A DNA stretch of 50,765 bases from an uncultured Lachnospiraceae bacterium (GTDB taxonomy: Bacteria > Bacillota > Clostridia > Lachnospirales > Lachnospiraceae). The position numbers and the translations under genes are program-made. Numbering within the stretch: the first letter of the stretch is position 1; each line of letters opens with the position of its first letter. Positions 8,438 to 15,739 of this stretch are shown here, one piece after another. The stretch is from NCBI GenBank assembly GCA_947626395.1, contig CANQRU010000004.1:85524-136288 (forward strand). The letters run 5' to 3'. The notes below the pieces were generated by a model that worked only from the letters and a program-made list of their open reading frames with translations, did no database searches and was not told where the DNA came from.

Positions 8438-8666
8438 ATCATTTCACTCTCCGTCTGTCTCATTCATACCGGCCACGCCTCCCTGTCCGGGAAATGGTCT
8501 ATATAACCAGTATTTACAGATTTTCGCCGCCTATACAAAGAACTGTTTTCCGGCTCTTTGCCGACGCGCATGTATGTGGCGCGTCCGGCGGCGCGATGAA
8601 TGAGATACCGTTCTGTAATTATGATATGAAATGGACGCTAATTGCGTTAAAGCGGGATCGATCGGC

Positions 8667-10010
8667 TTAGAAGGCGGCGAAATCCTCATACCTATCCGTA
8701 AAATAATCCTTCGTCCCGACTACCCGGCCGTCCCGCACATAGACCCGCGGCACCCGCTTGCCGATATCGCAGACGATCTCGTAATGAAATCCGCCGCCGG
8801 TGCGAGCCAGCTCCTCCACCGTAATCTGCTCTTCGCCGTCGCAGCCGATCAGCGTCACCGGATCGTCCGCGCAGACGCCGGGGATGTCCGTCACGTCAAC
8901 CATAAACTGATCCATGCAGACCCGGCCCAGGATCGGGGCCCTCTTTCCGCGGATCAGAACGCATCCTTTGCCGGACAGATTCCGCGGATAGCCGTCGCCG
9001 TAACCTACCGGTACCGTCGCAACCTTTGTTGTGCGTTCCGCCTTGAAAGTTCCGCCATAGCTGACCTCTGTTCCGGCCGGTATGTCCTTAACATAGGTTA
9101 CAAAACTGTGCAGGGACATGACCGGACTGAGCTTCACTTCCGCCTGCGACACCTCATCCGACGGGTACATGCCGTAAATGGAAATCCCGGCGCGCACCAT
9201 ATCCCGGTGAGTCTGTCCCAGTTCGATAATTGCGGCGCTGTTGGCCACATGGCGGATCGGAACCGTAAGTCCCTCCGCCTCGGTCATTTCAATAAAATGC
9301 TGATATTTCTCCCACTGCCTTATAGCAAAGGATTTATCCAACTCATCGGCTCTGGCAAAATGTGTGAAAATACCTTCCACGCGGATGCCCGGCAGCCGCC
9401 CAATGGCAGCCGCCAACCGGGCGCCTTCCTCATCGCAGGGCAGGCCGATCCGGCTCATACCAGTATCTACCGCCAGATGAATGTAAGCGCTGACCGGAAG
9501 ATCGGCGCTGCCGTCCGTACCCTTCCCCTGGCCTGCAGGCTGAGCCAACGCTTCTGTTTCTTCCGGTTTCTGCCTCGACTGTACCCTCGTTTCCACATTC
9601 TCCTGCACCAGATTCGTCCTCGCGGCAGTCGCCGTTTCTTCCCGCTCCCGGTTCATCTCCGCGGCCGCTTCCGAAAGCGCCTCCGCCTGCTCCATCGTGA
9701 AAATTGTCGGGCGGATGCCATACTGCACCAGTTCCCGGCTGCGGCTGGGATGCGTAGCGCCAAGTATCAGGATCGGCTTTTTGATCCCGTGCAGCTGCAG
9801 GTTCCTCGCCTCTTCGATCGTCGCCACCGCGTAGCCTGCCACATACGGACCGATCACCTGCGCCACCGGCACGGCGCCGTGCCCGTAGCCGTCGGTCTTC
9901 ACCACGCCTATCATCTGCGCGCCGCCGGTCAGACCGACCTGCATGGCCTGCATATTGCGGACCACCGCATCCAGATCGATGCGGGCGTAGACCCTTGTGT
10001 ACTCCTTCAT
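8667..10010 (-). CDS. alr: Alanine racemase with a low-complexity insert
   Basis: PLP-dependent conversion of L- to D-alanine for peptidoglycan. At 447 residues it is about 60 longer than usual. The PLP lysine is Lys38 in VVKTDGYGHG and the catalytic Tyr318 is in EVSYGGTF; CMDQFMVDVTD lies nearby. The additional length is a hydrophilic stretch at about residues 118-172, rich in Glu, Thr, Gln and Gly, placed before IHLAVDTGMSRIG in the barrel domain. It lies 58 bp after nnr and 229 bp before mazF. All catalytic residues are present, so the insert is probably a surface loop. Confidence 0.95.
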   Translation of the reverse strand: MKEYTRVYARIDLDAVVRNMQAMQVGLTGGAQMIGVVKTDGYGHGAVPVAQVIGPYVAGYAVATIEEARNLQLHGIKKPILILGATHPSRSRELVQYGIRPTIFTMEQAEALSEAAAEMNREREETATAARTNLVQENVETRVQSRQKPEETEALAQPAGQGKGTDGSADLPVSAYIHLAVDTGMSRIGLPCDEEGARLAAAIGRLPGIRVEGIFTHFARADELDKSFAIRQWEKYQHFIEMTEAEGLTVPIRHVANSAAIIELGQTHRDMVRAGISIYGMYPSDEVSQAEVKLSPVMSLHSFVTYVKDIPAGTEVSYGGTFKAERTTKVATVPVGYGDGYPRNLSGKGCVLIRGKRAPILGRVCMDQFMVDVTDIPGVCADDPVTLIGCDGEEQITVEELARTGGGFHYEIVCDIGKRVPRVYVRDGRVVGTKDYFTDRYEDFAAF

Positions 10011-10068
10011 CTCCGATTGCCTCCTGCCATACTAATATTCGCCGCACATAAAACCGCTGTCCTGCCGC

Positions 10069-11739
10069 TCAGATACCCCGGCGCGCCGCGACCTTGCCGA
10101 CCTCGTCCGCCAGCTCCCGCGCCAGCATCCCGTGGCTTCCGTTCCGCTCCCGGATCCGATCCCCGGCCGCGCCGTGCAGATACACGCCCAATGCCGCCGC
10201 GTCCCACGGTTCGCATCCCTGGGCCAGAAGCCCGGCGATCACGCCGGTCAGCACATCGCCGGAACCGGCCTTCGCCATACAGCTGTTGCCGCTTGTATTT
10301 ACATAGATCTGCCCGTCGCGGCCGCAGACAATGGTGGCGGCGTCCTTCAGCACGCAGATAATGCCGTGCTCCAGAGAATACTCCGCGGCAGACGCCACGA
10401 TATCCTCCCGCAGCTGCTCCACTGTCAGTTCCGTCAGACGCGCCATCTCGCCCATATGAGGCGTCACGATGATATTTTCCGTAAAATACTGCGCCAGCTC
10501 CGGGTACCGGGCCACCGCGTTCAGCCCGTCCGCGTCCAGCACCATGGGCACATACGCGTTCATCAGAAACGCCCGCATCAGTTCATAGACTCCCGGTCCC
10601 TGGCCGATGCCCGGTCCCAGCACGATCACATCTGCCCAGGCGCACTCCTTTTCCACCTTCTGATAAAAATCTTCCGGCTCCTCCTCCATCTCATCCGTCC
10701 GGTACGTCGCCAGAATCGCCTCCGGTAGAAGCTGCTGCATGGTCTGCCGGTTTTTCTCGTCGGTCAGGATCTTCACCAGACCGGCGCCCATGCGGTAAGC
10801 TGCCAGGGCGCTGAAATAGGCCGCGCCGCCCATATTCTCGGAGCCGGCTACCACCAGCACCTTCCCGAAGGTCCCTTTATTGCTATATTCCGGCCGGGGC
10901 GGGACAAGGCTCAGATCCTCCGGCCCGAATGTAACCGCCACAGTCTCCTCACCGTCCAGTATCCGCATGCTGTCGGCCGCGAAGCCGATGTCGCATACCT
11001 TCACCAGCCCGCAGTATTCGCGGCCCGGATAGAGGACGCTTCCCAGCTTCCGCCAACCGAATGTCACCGTCACGTCGGCGCGGACAGCCGCTCCCATAAT
11101 CTGCCCGTTATCGCTGTGGACGCCGGACGGCATATCCACGGCCACTACCTTAGACGCGCCGGCATGTTCCATCATATGAAGCACTTCCAGGTATTCGCCT
11201 TCCACCGGCCGGCTTAAGCCCACGCCGAAGACCGCGTCGATCAGGATATCGCATTTCCCCGGCAGAAAATCTTTCCACTCCACGACCTGCATTCCCAGCT
11301 TCTCCGCAATGCGGCGCTGCAGGTGAAACTCCTCGGTAACCCGCAGCGGATTGCCGGCAATGAGGATTGTAACCCTATAACCTTTGTTGTGCAGTATACG
11401 GCCCGCGGCTATACCGTCCGCGCCGTTATTGCCGGTTCCGCAGACTGCCAGGATATGCAGGGAACCCGCAGAAAGGTTACCGTGCGGAACGTCTTCCGCC
11501 GGCGTCTGTTCCTGTCCGGATCCGCCGTTCCTGCCGCGATCCGGCATCCGGCCCGCACGCTCCTCCGGCGCAGCAGACGGCATCCCGGCTCCCGGCGTCA
11601 TGCCTGCCGCAAGCTCCTCCACCGCGTCCGCCACCGCCAGCGCGGCCCGCTCCATCAGAACCGCCGACGGGATCCCCACCGTCTGGATCGTATACCGGTC
11701 AATGGACTTCATCTGACTTCCTGTTACAAGATACCGCAT
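10069..11739 (-). CDS. nnr: Bifunctional NAD(P)HX epimerase / ADP-dependent dehydratase
   Basis: 556 residues from the ATG at 11739, which follows GGGGGAG. The N-terminal YjeF_N-type epimerase domain includes MKSIDRYTIQTVGIPS and ILAVCGTGNNGADG. The C-terminal ribokinase-like dehydratase domain contains GKVLVVAGSENMGGAAYFSA and the catalytic-site segment KAGSGDVLTGVIAGLL. Together they repair hydrated NADH and NADPH. A Gly/Pro/Glu/Arg-rich insert of about 50 residues interrupts the epimerase domain between the first helix and its glycine-rich loop (roughly residues 45-95). It sits between acpS and alr, the usual Firmicutes neighbourhood. The 170-bp gap upstream holds an in-frame extension without start signals, which I excluded. 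Confidence 0.94.
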   Translation of the reverse strand: MRYLVTGSQMKSIDRYTIQTVGIPSAVLMERAALAVADAVEELAAGMTPGAGMPSAAPEERAGRMPDRGRNGGSGQEQTPAEDVPHGNLSAGSLHILAVCGTGNNGADGIAAGRILHNKGYRVTILIAGNPLRVTEEFHLQRRIAEKLGMQVVEWKDFLPGKCDILIDAVFGVGLSRPVEGEYLEVLHMMEHAGASKVVAVDMPSGVHSDNGQIMGAAVRADVTVTFGWRKLGSVLYPGREYCGLVKVCDIGFAADSMRILDGEETVAVTFGPEDLSLVPPRPEYSNKGTFGKVLVVAGSENMGGAAYFSALAAYRMGAGLVKILTDEKNRQTMQQLLPEAILATYRTDEMEEEPEDFYQKVEKECAWADVIVLGPGIGQGPGVYELMRAFLMNAYVPMVLDADGLNAVARYPELAQYFTENIIVTPHMGEMARLTELTVEQLREDIVASAAEYSLEHGIICVLKDAATIVCGRDGQIYVNTSGNSCMAKAGSGDVLTGVIAGLLAQGCEPWDAAALGVYLHGAAGDRIRERNGSHGMLARELADEVGKVAARRGI

Positions 11740-11909
11740 ATTGCTCCCCCTTTCTGCATTCGGCCTCTTCGTGTCGCCGACAGCTGCCCGATATCCGGTC
11801 ACCTGCGCCGCCGGCTGCCATAACGGTTTTTCACCCGTCACCACAACTTCGTACCTGCCGCTGCGATTTCTCATCTGCCGCTGCAGCTTCCCATCTCCTC
11901 CGCGGCATT

Positions 11910-12269
11910 CTAGCTCTCCGCCACCGCAAACGCCGCCGCGTACTCCTTCGTATTCGTGATCGACACATGAATGCGGCTGATCCCCAGCTTCTCCGCCTGT
12001 TCCTTCGCTCCGCCGTACAGTCTCACATACGGCTTGCCCAGCTCATCCCGCAGCGCCTCGATATCTCCGGGCATAAACCCCCGGAATCCGGTTCCCAGCG
12101 CCTTGGCCACGGCCTCCTTCACAGCAAAATCGCCGGCAAGGCGGGATATCTTCTCCCCCGCCTGCCGGCGCTCCTCCTCCGTATAGACGCGTTCCACAAA
12201 AGCCTGTTTCTCACAGGCCTTCCGTACCCGCTCTATCTCAACCATATCCATACCAATTCCAATGATCAT
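11910..12269 (-). CDS. acpS: Holo-[acyl-carrier-protein] synthase
   Basis: 119 residues from the ATG at 12269, preceded by AGGAG. It transfers 4'-phosphopantetheine from CoA to a serine of acyl carrier protein. The two family signatures are visible: GIGMDMVEIERV near the N-terminus, with the metal-binding Asp, and FAVKEAVAKALGTG with the catalytic-site Glu and Lys. It ends with the usual SITNTKEYAAAFAV strand. It lies 46 bp after rex and 170 bp before nnr. Confidence 0.96.
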   Translation of the reverse strand: MIIGIGMDMVEIERVRKACEKQAFVERVYTEEERRQAGEKISRLAGDFAVKEAVAKALGTGFRGFMPGDIEALRDELGKPYVRLYGGAKEQAEKLGISRIHVSITNTKEYAAAFAVAES

Positions 12270-12315
12270 ATCCCGCTCCTGTCCGCCCACGCCGCGTGAT
12301 GGACGTGGACCCGGG

Positions 12316-12969
12316 TCAATCAGGCAAACCAGTTCCGCCGTCTTCCACGCTGCATACACGGTAGGACAGCCGCATCAGGCTCTCCGACAGATGCACATTC
12401 TCCACGACCACGCCTTCCGGCACCACAAGATCCGTGTGGGCGAAATTCCAGATTCCCTTAATCCCGGCCTTCACCAGGCGGTCCGCCACCTCCGGCGCGT
12501 GGGTCTTGGGCATTGTGACAGCGGCGATCTGCACATCATTATTCTGAATAAAATCCTCCAGTTCCTCCATCGCGCGGATCCTGAGACCGCGGACGGACCT
12601 TCCGATCACTTCCGGATCGATATCGAACATACCGCTGACAATAAAACCTCTCCGTTCAAAATTTGCATAATTGGCAATGGCGCGTCCCAGATTGCCGGAA
12701 CCGACGATGATCATATTATGTTTCCGGTCAACGCCGAGGATACGGCCGATCTCATCGTAAAGATACTGCACATTATAGCCGTAACCCTGCTGTCCGAAAC
12801 CGCCGAAATTGTTCAGATCCTGCCGGATCTGAGAAGCGGTGACCTTCATCCTGCGGCTCAGTTCGCCGGATGAGATCCGCTCTACGCCTTCCCCCAAAAG
12901 CTCGCCCAGATAGCGGTAGTATCTCGGAAGTCTCATGATGACCGCCTGCGAGATTTCCTTGCGTTCCAT
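12316..12969 (-). CDS. rex: Redox-sensing transcriptional repressor Rex
   Basis: 217 residues. Rex is a dimeric repressor whose DNA binding is controlled by the NADH/NAD+ ratio and which governs fermentation genes. The N-terminal winged helix contains SGELSRRMKVTASQIRQDL and the family hallmark FGGFGQQGYGYNV. The Rossmann domain shows IIVGSGNLGRAIANY, the NAD-binding loop. It is first in the minus-strand run ahead of acpS and has a strong promoter. I looked for a Rex operator (TTGTTAA half-sites) at that promoter and saw none. Confidence 0.97.
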   Translation of the reverse strand: MERKEISQAVIMRLPRYYRYLGELLGEGVERISSGELSRRMKVTASQIRQDLNNFGGFGQQGYGYNVQYLYDEIGRILGVDRKHNMIIVGSGNLGRAIANYANFERRGFIVSGMFDIDPEVIGRSVRGLRIRAMEELEDFIQNNDVQIAAVTMPKTHAPEVADRLVKAGIKGIWNFAHTDLVVPEGVVVENVHLSESLMRLSYRVCSVEDGGTGLPD

Positions 12970-13000
12970 GGTGCCTCTCCCTTCTGTCCAGGTTATTTCT

Positions 13001-13030
13001 ATTATACCGGGCGATGCCGGAGATTGTCAA
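13001..13030 (-). promoter_or_regulatory. Strong sigma-A promoter of rex
   Basis: Minus strand TTGACA, 18 nt, TATAAT: perfect boxes 31 bp upstream of the rex start. It probably also serves acpS, nnr, alr and mazF. Confidence 0.85.
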
Positions 13031-13122
13031 ACTTTTATCGAATTGTTTTGAATATAATACATACGCGCCGGCTTCCTAAGGCGCCGCGCCGGGCACCTCG
13101 AAAACGCTTCGCGTCGCCCCGC

Positions 13123-13167
13123 AAAAAAAGAGCTGCTTTGCGGAAGACGGCTTTTCCGCAAAGCAGC
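13123..13167 (-). terminator. Rho-independent terminator of the small-protein gene
   Basis: A 14-bp perfect stem (13132-13145 with 13154-13167) and seven Ts in the minus-strand transcript. It starts 25 bp after the stop of the 54-residue gene and isolates it from rex. Confidence 0.9.
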
Positions 13168-13192
13168 ATGAGCAACACCTGGCTAATCGGCT

Positions 13193-13357
13193 TTATCCTC
13201 TGTATAACTTTCTTCCCTTTTTCGGCAGAACGTTCTGTACATAATAGGAATACAGTCTCTCTGCGTTGGCAAACAGGGTCAAACCCTGCCTGTCGTCGTC
13301 CGACTGCCATGTGTGCCAATCATTGTAATAGATCCCGCCTGTGAAAAATGTCATCAT
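13193..13357 (-). CDS. Small protein of unknown function (54 residues)
   Basis: ATG at 13357, with a second ATG in tandem, behind a very strong AAGGAGGAG site. The product begins MMTFFTGGIYYNDWHTWQ and ends with basic KKGRKLYRG. It is rich in aromatic residues (5 Tyr, 2 Trp, 4 Phe), has an acidic DDD patch in the middle and no transmembrane segment or signal peptide. It has its own promoter (13444-13471) and a textbook terminator, so it behaves as an independent transcription unit divergent from the PucR-type regulator. I do not recognise the family. The complete expression signals are the main argument that it is real. Confidence 0.7.
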   Translation of the reverse strand: MMTFFTGGIYYNDWHTWQSDDDRQGLTLFANAERLYSYYVQNVLPKKGRKLYRG

Positions 13358-13443
13358 AATTTTCTCCTCCTTCAAAAATGTGTCTTTGCTGCAAAGACAT
13401 CTGTATTTGTATCGCTTGCGCTTTTGTTATCCTTGATGATTTT

Positions 13444-13471
13444 ATTATAATACAAATATTTCCAAAGTAAA
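13444..13471 (-). promoter_or_regulatory. Probable sigma-A promoter of the 54-residue gene
   Basis: Minus strand TTTACT, 16 nt, TATAAT, in an A+T-rich divergent intergenic region about 90 bp upstream of the small gene. Confidence 0.5.
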
Positions 13472-13494
13472 TAGTGGCAGAGTTTAAAACAATC

Positions 13495-13503
13495 TGCTAT
13501 AAT
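13495..13503 (+). promoter_or_regulatory. Extended -10 promoter of the PucR-type regulator
   Basis: TGCTATAAT is a perfect extended -10 element 45 bp upstream of the regulator ATG. No good -35 box accompanies it. Confidence 0.55.
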
Positions 13504-13548
13504 ATGTATTGTCAGTACATATTTTCCGAATGAAAGGGAGAAATTGCC

Positions 13549-14736
13549 ATGGCAGTTACATTAAAGAAGCTTTACAAAGAGAATTCTTCCGCCTTCAAGC
13601 TGTCGCTGAGAGCCGGACAGAACGGCCTTGGAAACGTGGTCAGCTGGGTCTATATGCTGGAGGACGAGTTCATTATCCCCTATTTTCACGGGGCGGAACT
13701 GGCTGTGACCACCGGCATGAAATGCGCGGTGGACAGCGGATGGCTTCTCGGCCTGATCCGCCGCCTGCGGGAGAATAATGTGGCCGGTCTCGTCGTCAAT
13801 ACCGGCAAATTCGTCCTGAATCTGTCCCAGGAGGTCGTCGATTACTGCGACGCCAATGATTTCCCGATCTTTACCATGCCCTGGGAGATCCGGATCACGG
13901 ATATGCTCCAGAGCTTCTGCGTACAGATCATGAACGACCAGCAGGAAGGCGTGATCCACGACAGAGCCATGCGCGATGCGATCCAGAAGCGGGAGAATGT
14001 GACCGAGTACACCGACACCCTCGGCCGTTACTACGATCTGGACGGCCCGTTCACGGTCTTCTGCGTCTATCTGAAGCAGCAGACACAGGCCGCCATTGAA
14101 GAAAATATGAACCGCGAATATCTTCTGGAGACCCGCATCCGCCGCCTAAAACAGGCGCGGGAGCTGTCCAACGTGCATATCGGCATTTTGAACTACGAAA
14201 GCTATCTGCTCCTGGTCCTCAATAACGCGCCGGAGCCGATGATCCGCCAGATCAAGGATCTGATCCTTAAGACCTACGCGGACGCGGCAAAGGCCCGGCA
14301 GATCTTCATCGGCGTCGGTATCGGGGTGAACGGCCTGGAGCATATCGACAAAAGCTACAACCGGGCCGCCACGGCCATGCGCATGGCCATGTACCAGAAC
14401 ACGCCGGCAGTCCGCTTCGAGGACATGGGCATTTATAAGATCCTTTTCTCTGTGAAGGACGACGAAATTCTCTATTCCTACGCCGACGAGATCCTGGCGC
14501 CGTTAGACCAATACGACCAGAAAAACCACGCCTACATCGATCTTCTGAAGACCTACATCCACGAGGACCGCAGCCTGGCCGGCACGGCGGAAGCATTGTA
14601 TATGCACCGGAACACGGTGAACTACCAGATCCAGAAGATGAAAGAGCTTTTGAACTCGCCGCTTAAGACCGTGGAAGATCTGCTGCCCTTCCAGGTGGCG
14701 CTGGCGATCCGGGACATGCAGAAGCATTCGAAATGA
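13549..14736 (+). CDS. PucR-family transcriptional regulator
   Basis: 395 residues, ATG at 13549 after AAAGGGAG. It has the three-part PucR layout: an N-terminal PucR ligand-type domain (about 1-130, with GNVVSWVYMLEDEFIIPYF and EVVDYCDANDFPIFTMPWE), a middle CdaR/GGDEF-like domain (about 150-300), and a C-terminal helix-turn-helix with SLAGTAEALYMHRNTVNYQI. PucR relatives activate purine-catabolism or other nutrient genes in response to small molecules. No catabolic gene adjoins it; its only close neighbour is the divergent 54-residue gene, which may be a target. The effector is unknown. Confidence 0.93.
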   Translation: MAVTLKKLYKENSSAFKLSLRAGQNGLGNVVSWVYMLEDEFIIPYFHGAELAVTTGMKCAVDSGWLLGLIRRLRENNVAGLVVNTGKFVLNLSQEVVDYCDANDFPIFTMPWEIRITDMLQSFCVQIMNDQQEGVIHDRAMRDAIQKRENVTEYTDTLGRYYDLDGPFTVFCVYLKQQTQAAIEENMNREYLLETRIRRLKQARELSNVHIGILNYESYLLLVLNNAPEPMIRQIKDLILKTYADAAKARQIFIGVGIGVNGLEHIDKSYNRAATAMRMAMYQNTPAVRFEDMGIYKILFSVKDDEILYSYADEILAPLDQYDQKNHAYIDLLKTYIHEDRSLAGTAEALYMHRNTVNYQIQKMKELLNSPLKTVEDLLPFQVALAIRDMQKHSK

Positions 14737-14835
14737 AGGCGTCCGCTCCTGTTCTTCCCGAAAGGGTGAAAATGAAACTGCCGAAAAGTGCAAACGAAAC
14801 TGTAAAAATAGAGCGCGCGAATTTGCCGAAACCTC

Positions 14836-14864
14836 TTGCAAATAAATCTCCCGCGCTCTATAAT
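14836..14864 (+). promoter_or_regulatory. Sigma-A promoter of the candidate small RNA
   Basis: TTGCAA, exactly 17 nt, TATAAT (perfect -10). The predicted start is near 14871, the first base of the RNA's closing stem. Confidence 0.75.
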
Positions 14865-14870
14865 GATCTT

Positions 14871-14995
14871 GTCCGCCGGTTCTGGGAGGAGCGCGGCTTC
14901 GGCCGTGTCGGAGGTGTCCGGTCTCACACTGATTATCCCGGGAACACGCTCCGGCCGGCGGACATTTTCATGCCGCGCGGACGCGGCATTTTTTG
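14871..14995 (+). ncRNA. Candidate structured small RNA, about 125 nt, family not recognised
   Basis: It lies in the 334-bp gap between the PucR-type gene and the ktrA-like gene and contains no credible reading frame. Visible structure: closing stem of 9 perfect pairs (14871-14879 with 14955-14963); inner stem of 6 pairs (14888-14893 with 14947-14952) extended by TGT/ACA (14906-14908 with 14944-14946); a C(UUCG)G tetraloop hairpin at 14894-14905; and a short hairpin with GTGT (14914-14917) pairing to ACAC (14926-14929). A strong terminator follows. The 5' end predicted from the promoter coincides with the start of the closing stem. I checked for the SRP RNA GGUCAGG/GGAA core, 6S, tmRNA and GEMM-type motifs and saw none. 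Confidence 0.6.
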
Positions 14996-14996
14996 C
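14970..14996 (+). terminator. Rho-independent terminator of the candidate small RNA
   Basis: ATGCCGCG, loop CGGA, CGCGGCAT, then TTTTTT: an 8-bp perfect stem. It could also catch read-through from the PucR-type gene. Confidence 0.85.
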
Positions 14997-15070
14997 GTTT
15001 TCTTTCAGCCCCCCGTGTGCGAATACAGAAGCGCACTGACAACTCCCTCACTGTATGCCCCTGATCCATT

Positions 15071-15727
15071 TCACTGTATTTTCTTCAGAAGATCGTCGAT
15101 CTCATCCTTCCGCGCGATCACCATCAGATGCTGGTCCGACCGGATAATATAATCCGCCGGAGGCAGGATGCTGGCCTTTCCGCCGTTCTCCTTCGTTCCC
15201 AGCACTACCACCTGGTAGCGGTTGCGGATGTCCGACTCCCGCAGACTCTTGCCGATCCATTCCGGCAGCGGCGGGATCTCGTAGATCGAATAATCCTCCG
15301 ACACCTCGATATAATCATAGACATGGTTGGCGCTGTAGCGCACCGCCTCCCGCTCCGCGATGTCACGGTCCGGATAAATCACGTCGTCCGCGCCGTTGCG
15401 CAGCAGGAACTTGGCCTGGATATCGCGGCTGGCCTGGCTGACCACATGGCGGGCGCCCATTTCCTTCAGCTGACTGGTGATCTCCAGACTGCTCTGGAAA
15501 TTGGAACTGATGCAGACGAAGCAGAGGTCGAAATTGTCCACGCCCAGGCTCTCTAAAACCGTCGGGTTGGTGCAGTCGCCGATCTTGGCGCTGACCACGT
15601 AGGGCAGCATTTCCTCCAGATTCTCCTCCACCTGGTCCACCAGCATGATCTGGTTGCCGAGCTCCGCCAGGTTGCGGCAGAGGTGCCTGCCGAATTTACC
15701 GCTTCCGATGATCAGAATTGATTTCAT
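15071..15727 (-). CDS. TrkA/KtrA-type potassium uptake regulatory protein
   Basis: 218 residues: a cytoplasmic RCK subunit that gates the adjacent KtrB-type channel. The N-terminal Rossmann fold starts MKSILIIGSGKFGRHLCRN, a dinucleotide-binding GxGxxG-type loop. A TrkA-C domain covers about residues 135-218 and may bind a nucleotide such as c-di-AMP in Firmicutes homologues. It lies 12 bp after the ktrB-like gene in the same operon; the ATG follows GGGAGGGAG. Single RCK-N plus RCK-C architecture fits KtrA/KtrC rather than the double-length TrkA of proteobacteria. Confidence 0.93.
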   Translation of the reverse strand: MKSILIIGSGKFGRHLCRNLAELGNQIMLVDQVEENLEEMLPYVVSAKIGDCTNPTVLESLGVDNFDLCFVCISSNFQSSLEITSQLKEMGARHVVSQASRDIQAKFLLRNGADDVIYPDRDIAEREAVRYSANHVYDYIEVSEDYSIYEIPPLPEWIGKSLRESDIRNRYQVVVLGTKENGGKASILPPADYIIRSDQHLMVIARKDEIDDLLKKIQ

Positions 15728-15739
15728 GTGTTCTCCCTC

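Noticed and set aside
8438-8666. A possible mazE antitoxin gene between alr and mazF
   Set aside because: The longest start-to-stop frames on the minus strand here are far too short and none shows an AbrB- or MazE-like sequence.
8631-10361. A 576-codon plus-strand frame opposite alr and nnr
   Set aside because: Antisense shadow of two clear enzymes; no ribosome binding site; Arg/His-rich translation typical of an antisense frame.
12970-13122. Rex operator at the rex promoter
   Set aside because: No TTGTTAA-type inverted half-sites are present; only a strong sigma-A promoter is visible.
14871-14995. Identity of the small RNA as SRP RNA, 6S RNA or a c-di-GMP riboswitch
   Set aside because: The SRP GGUCAGG and GGAA elements, the 6S central bubble size and the GEMM core are all absent, and no gene follows in the same direction.
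14733-15152. A 139-codon plus-strand frame following the PucR-type gene
   Set aside because: It lacks a ribosome binding site, runs through a small-RNA promoter and terminator, and ends inside the KtrA-type gene on the opposite strand.
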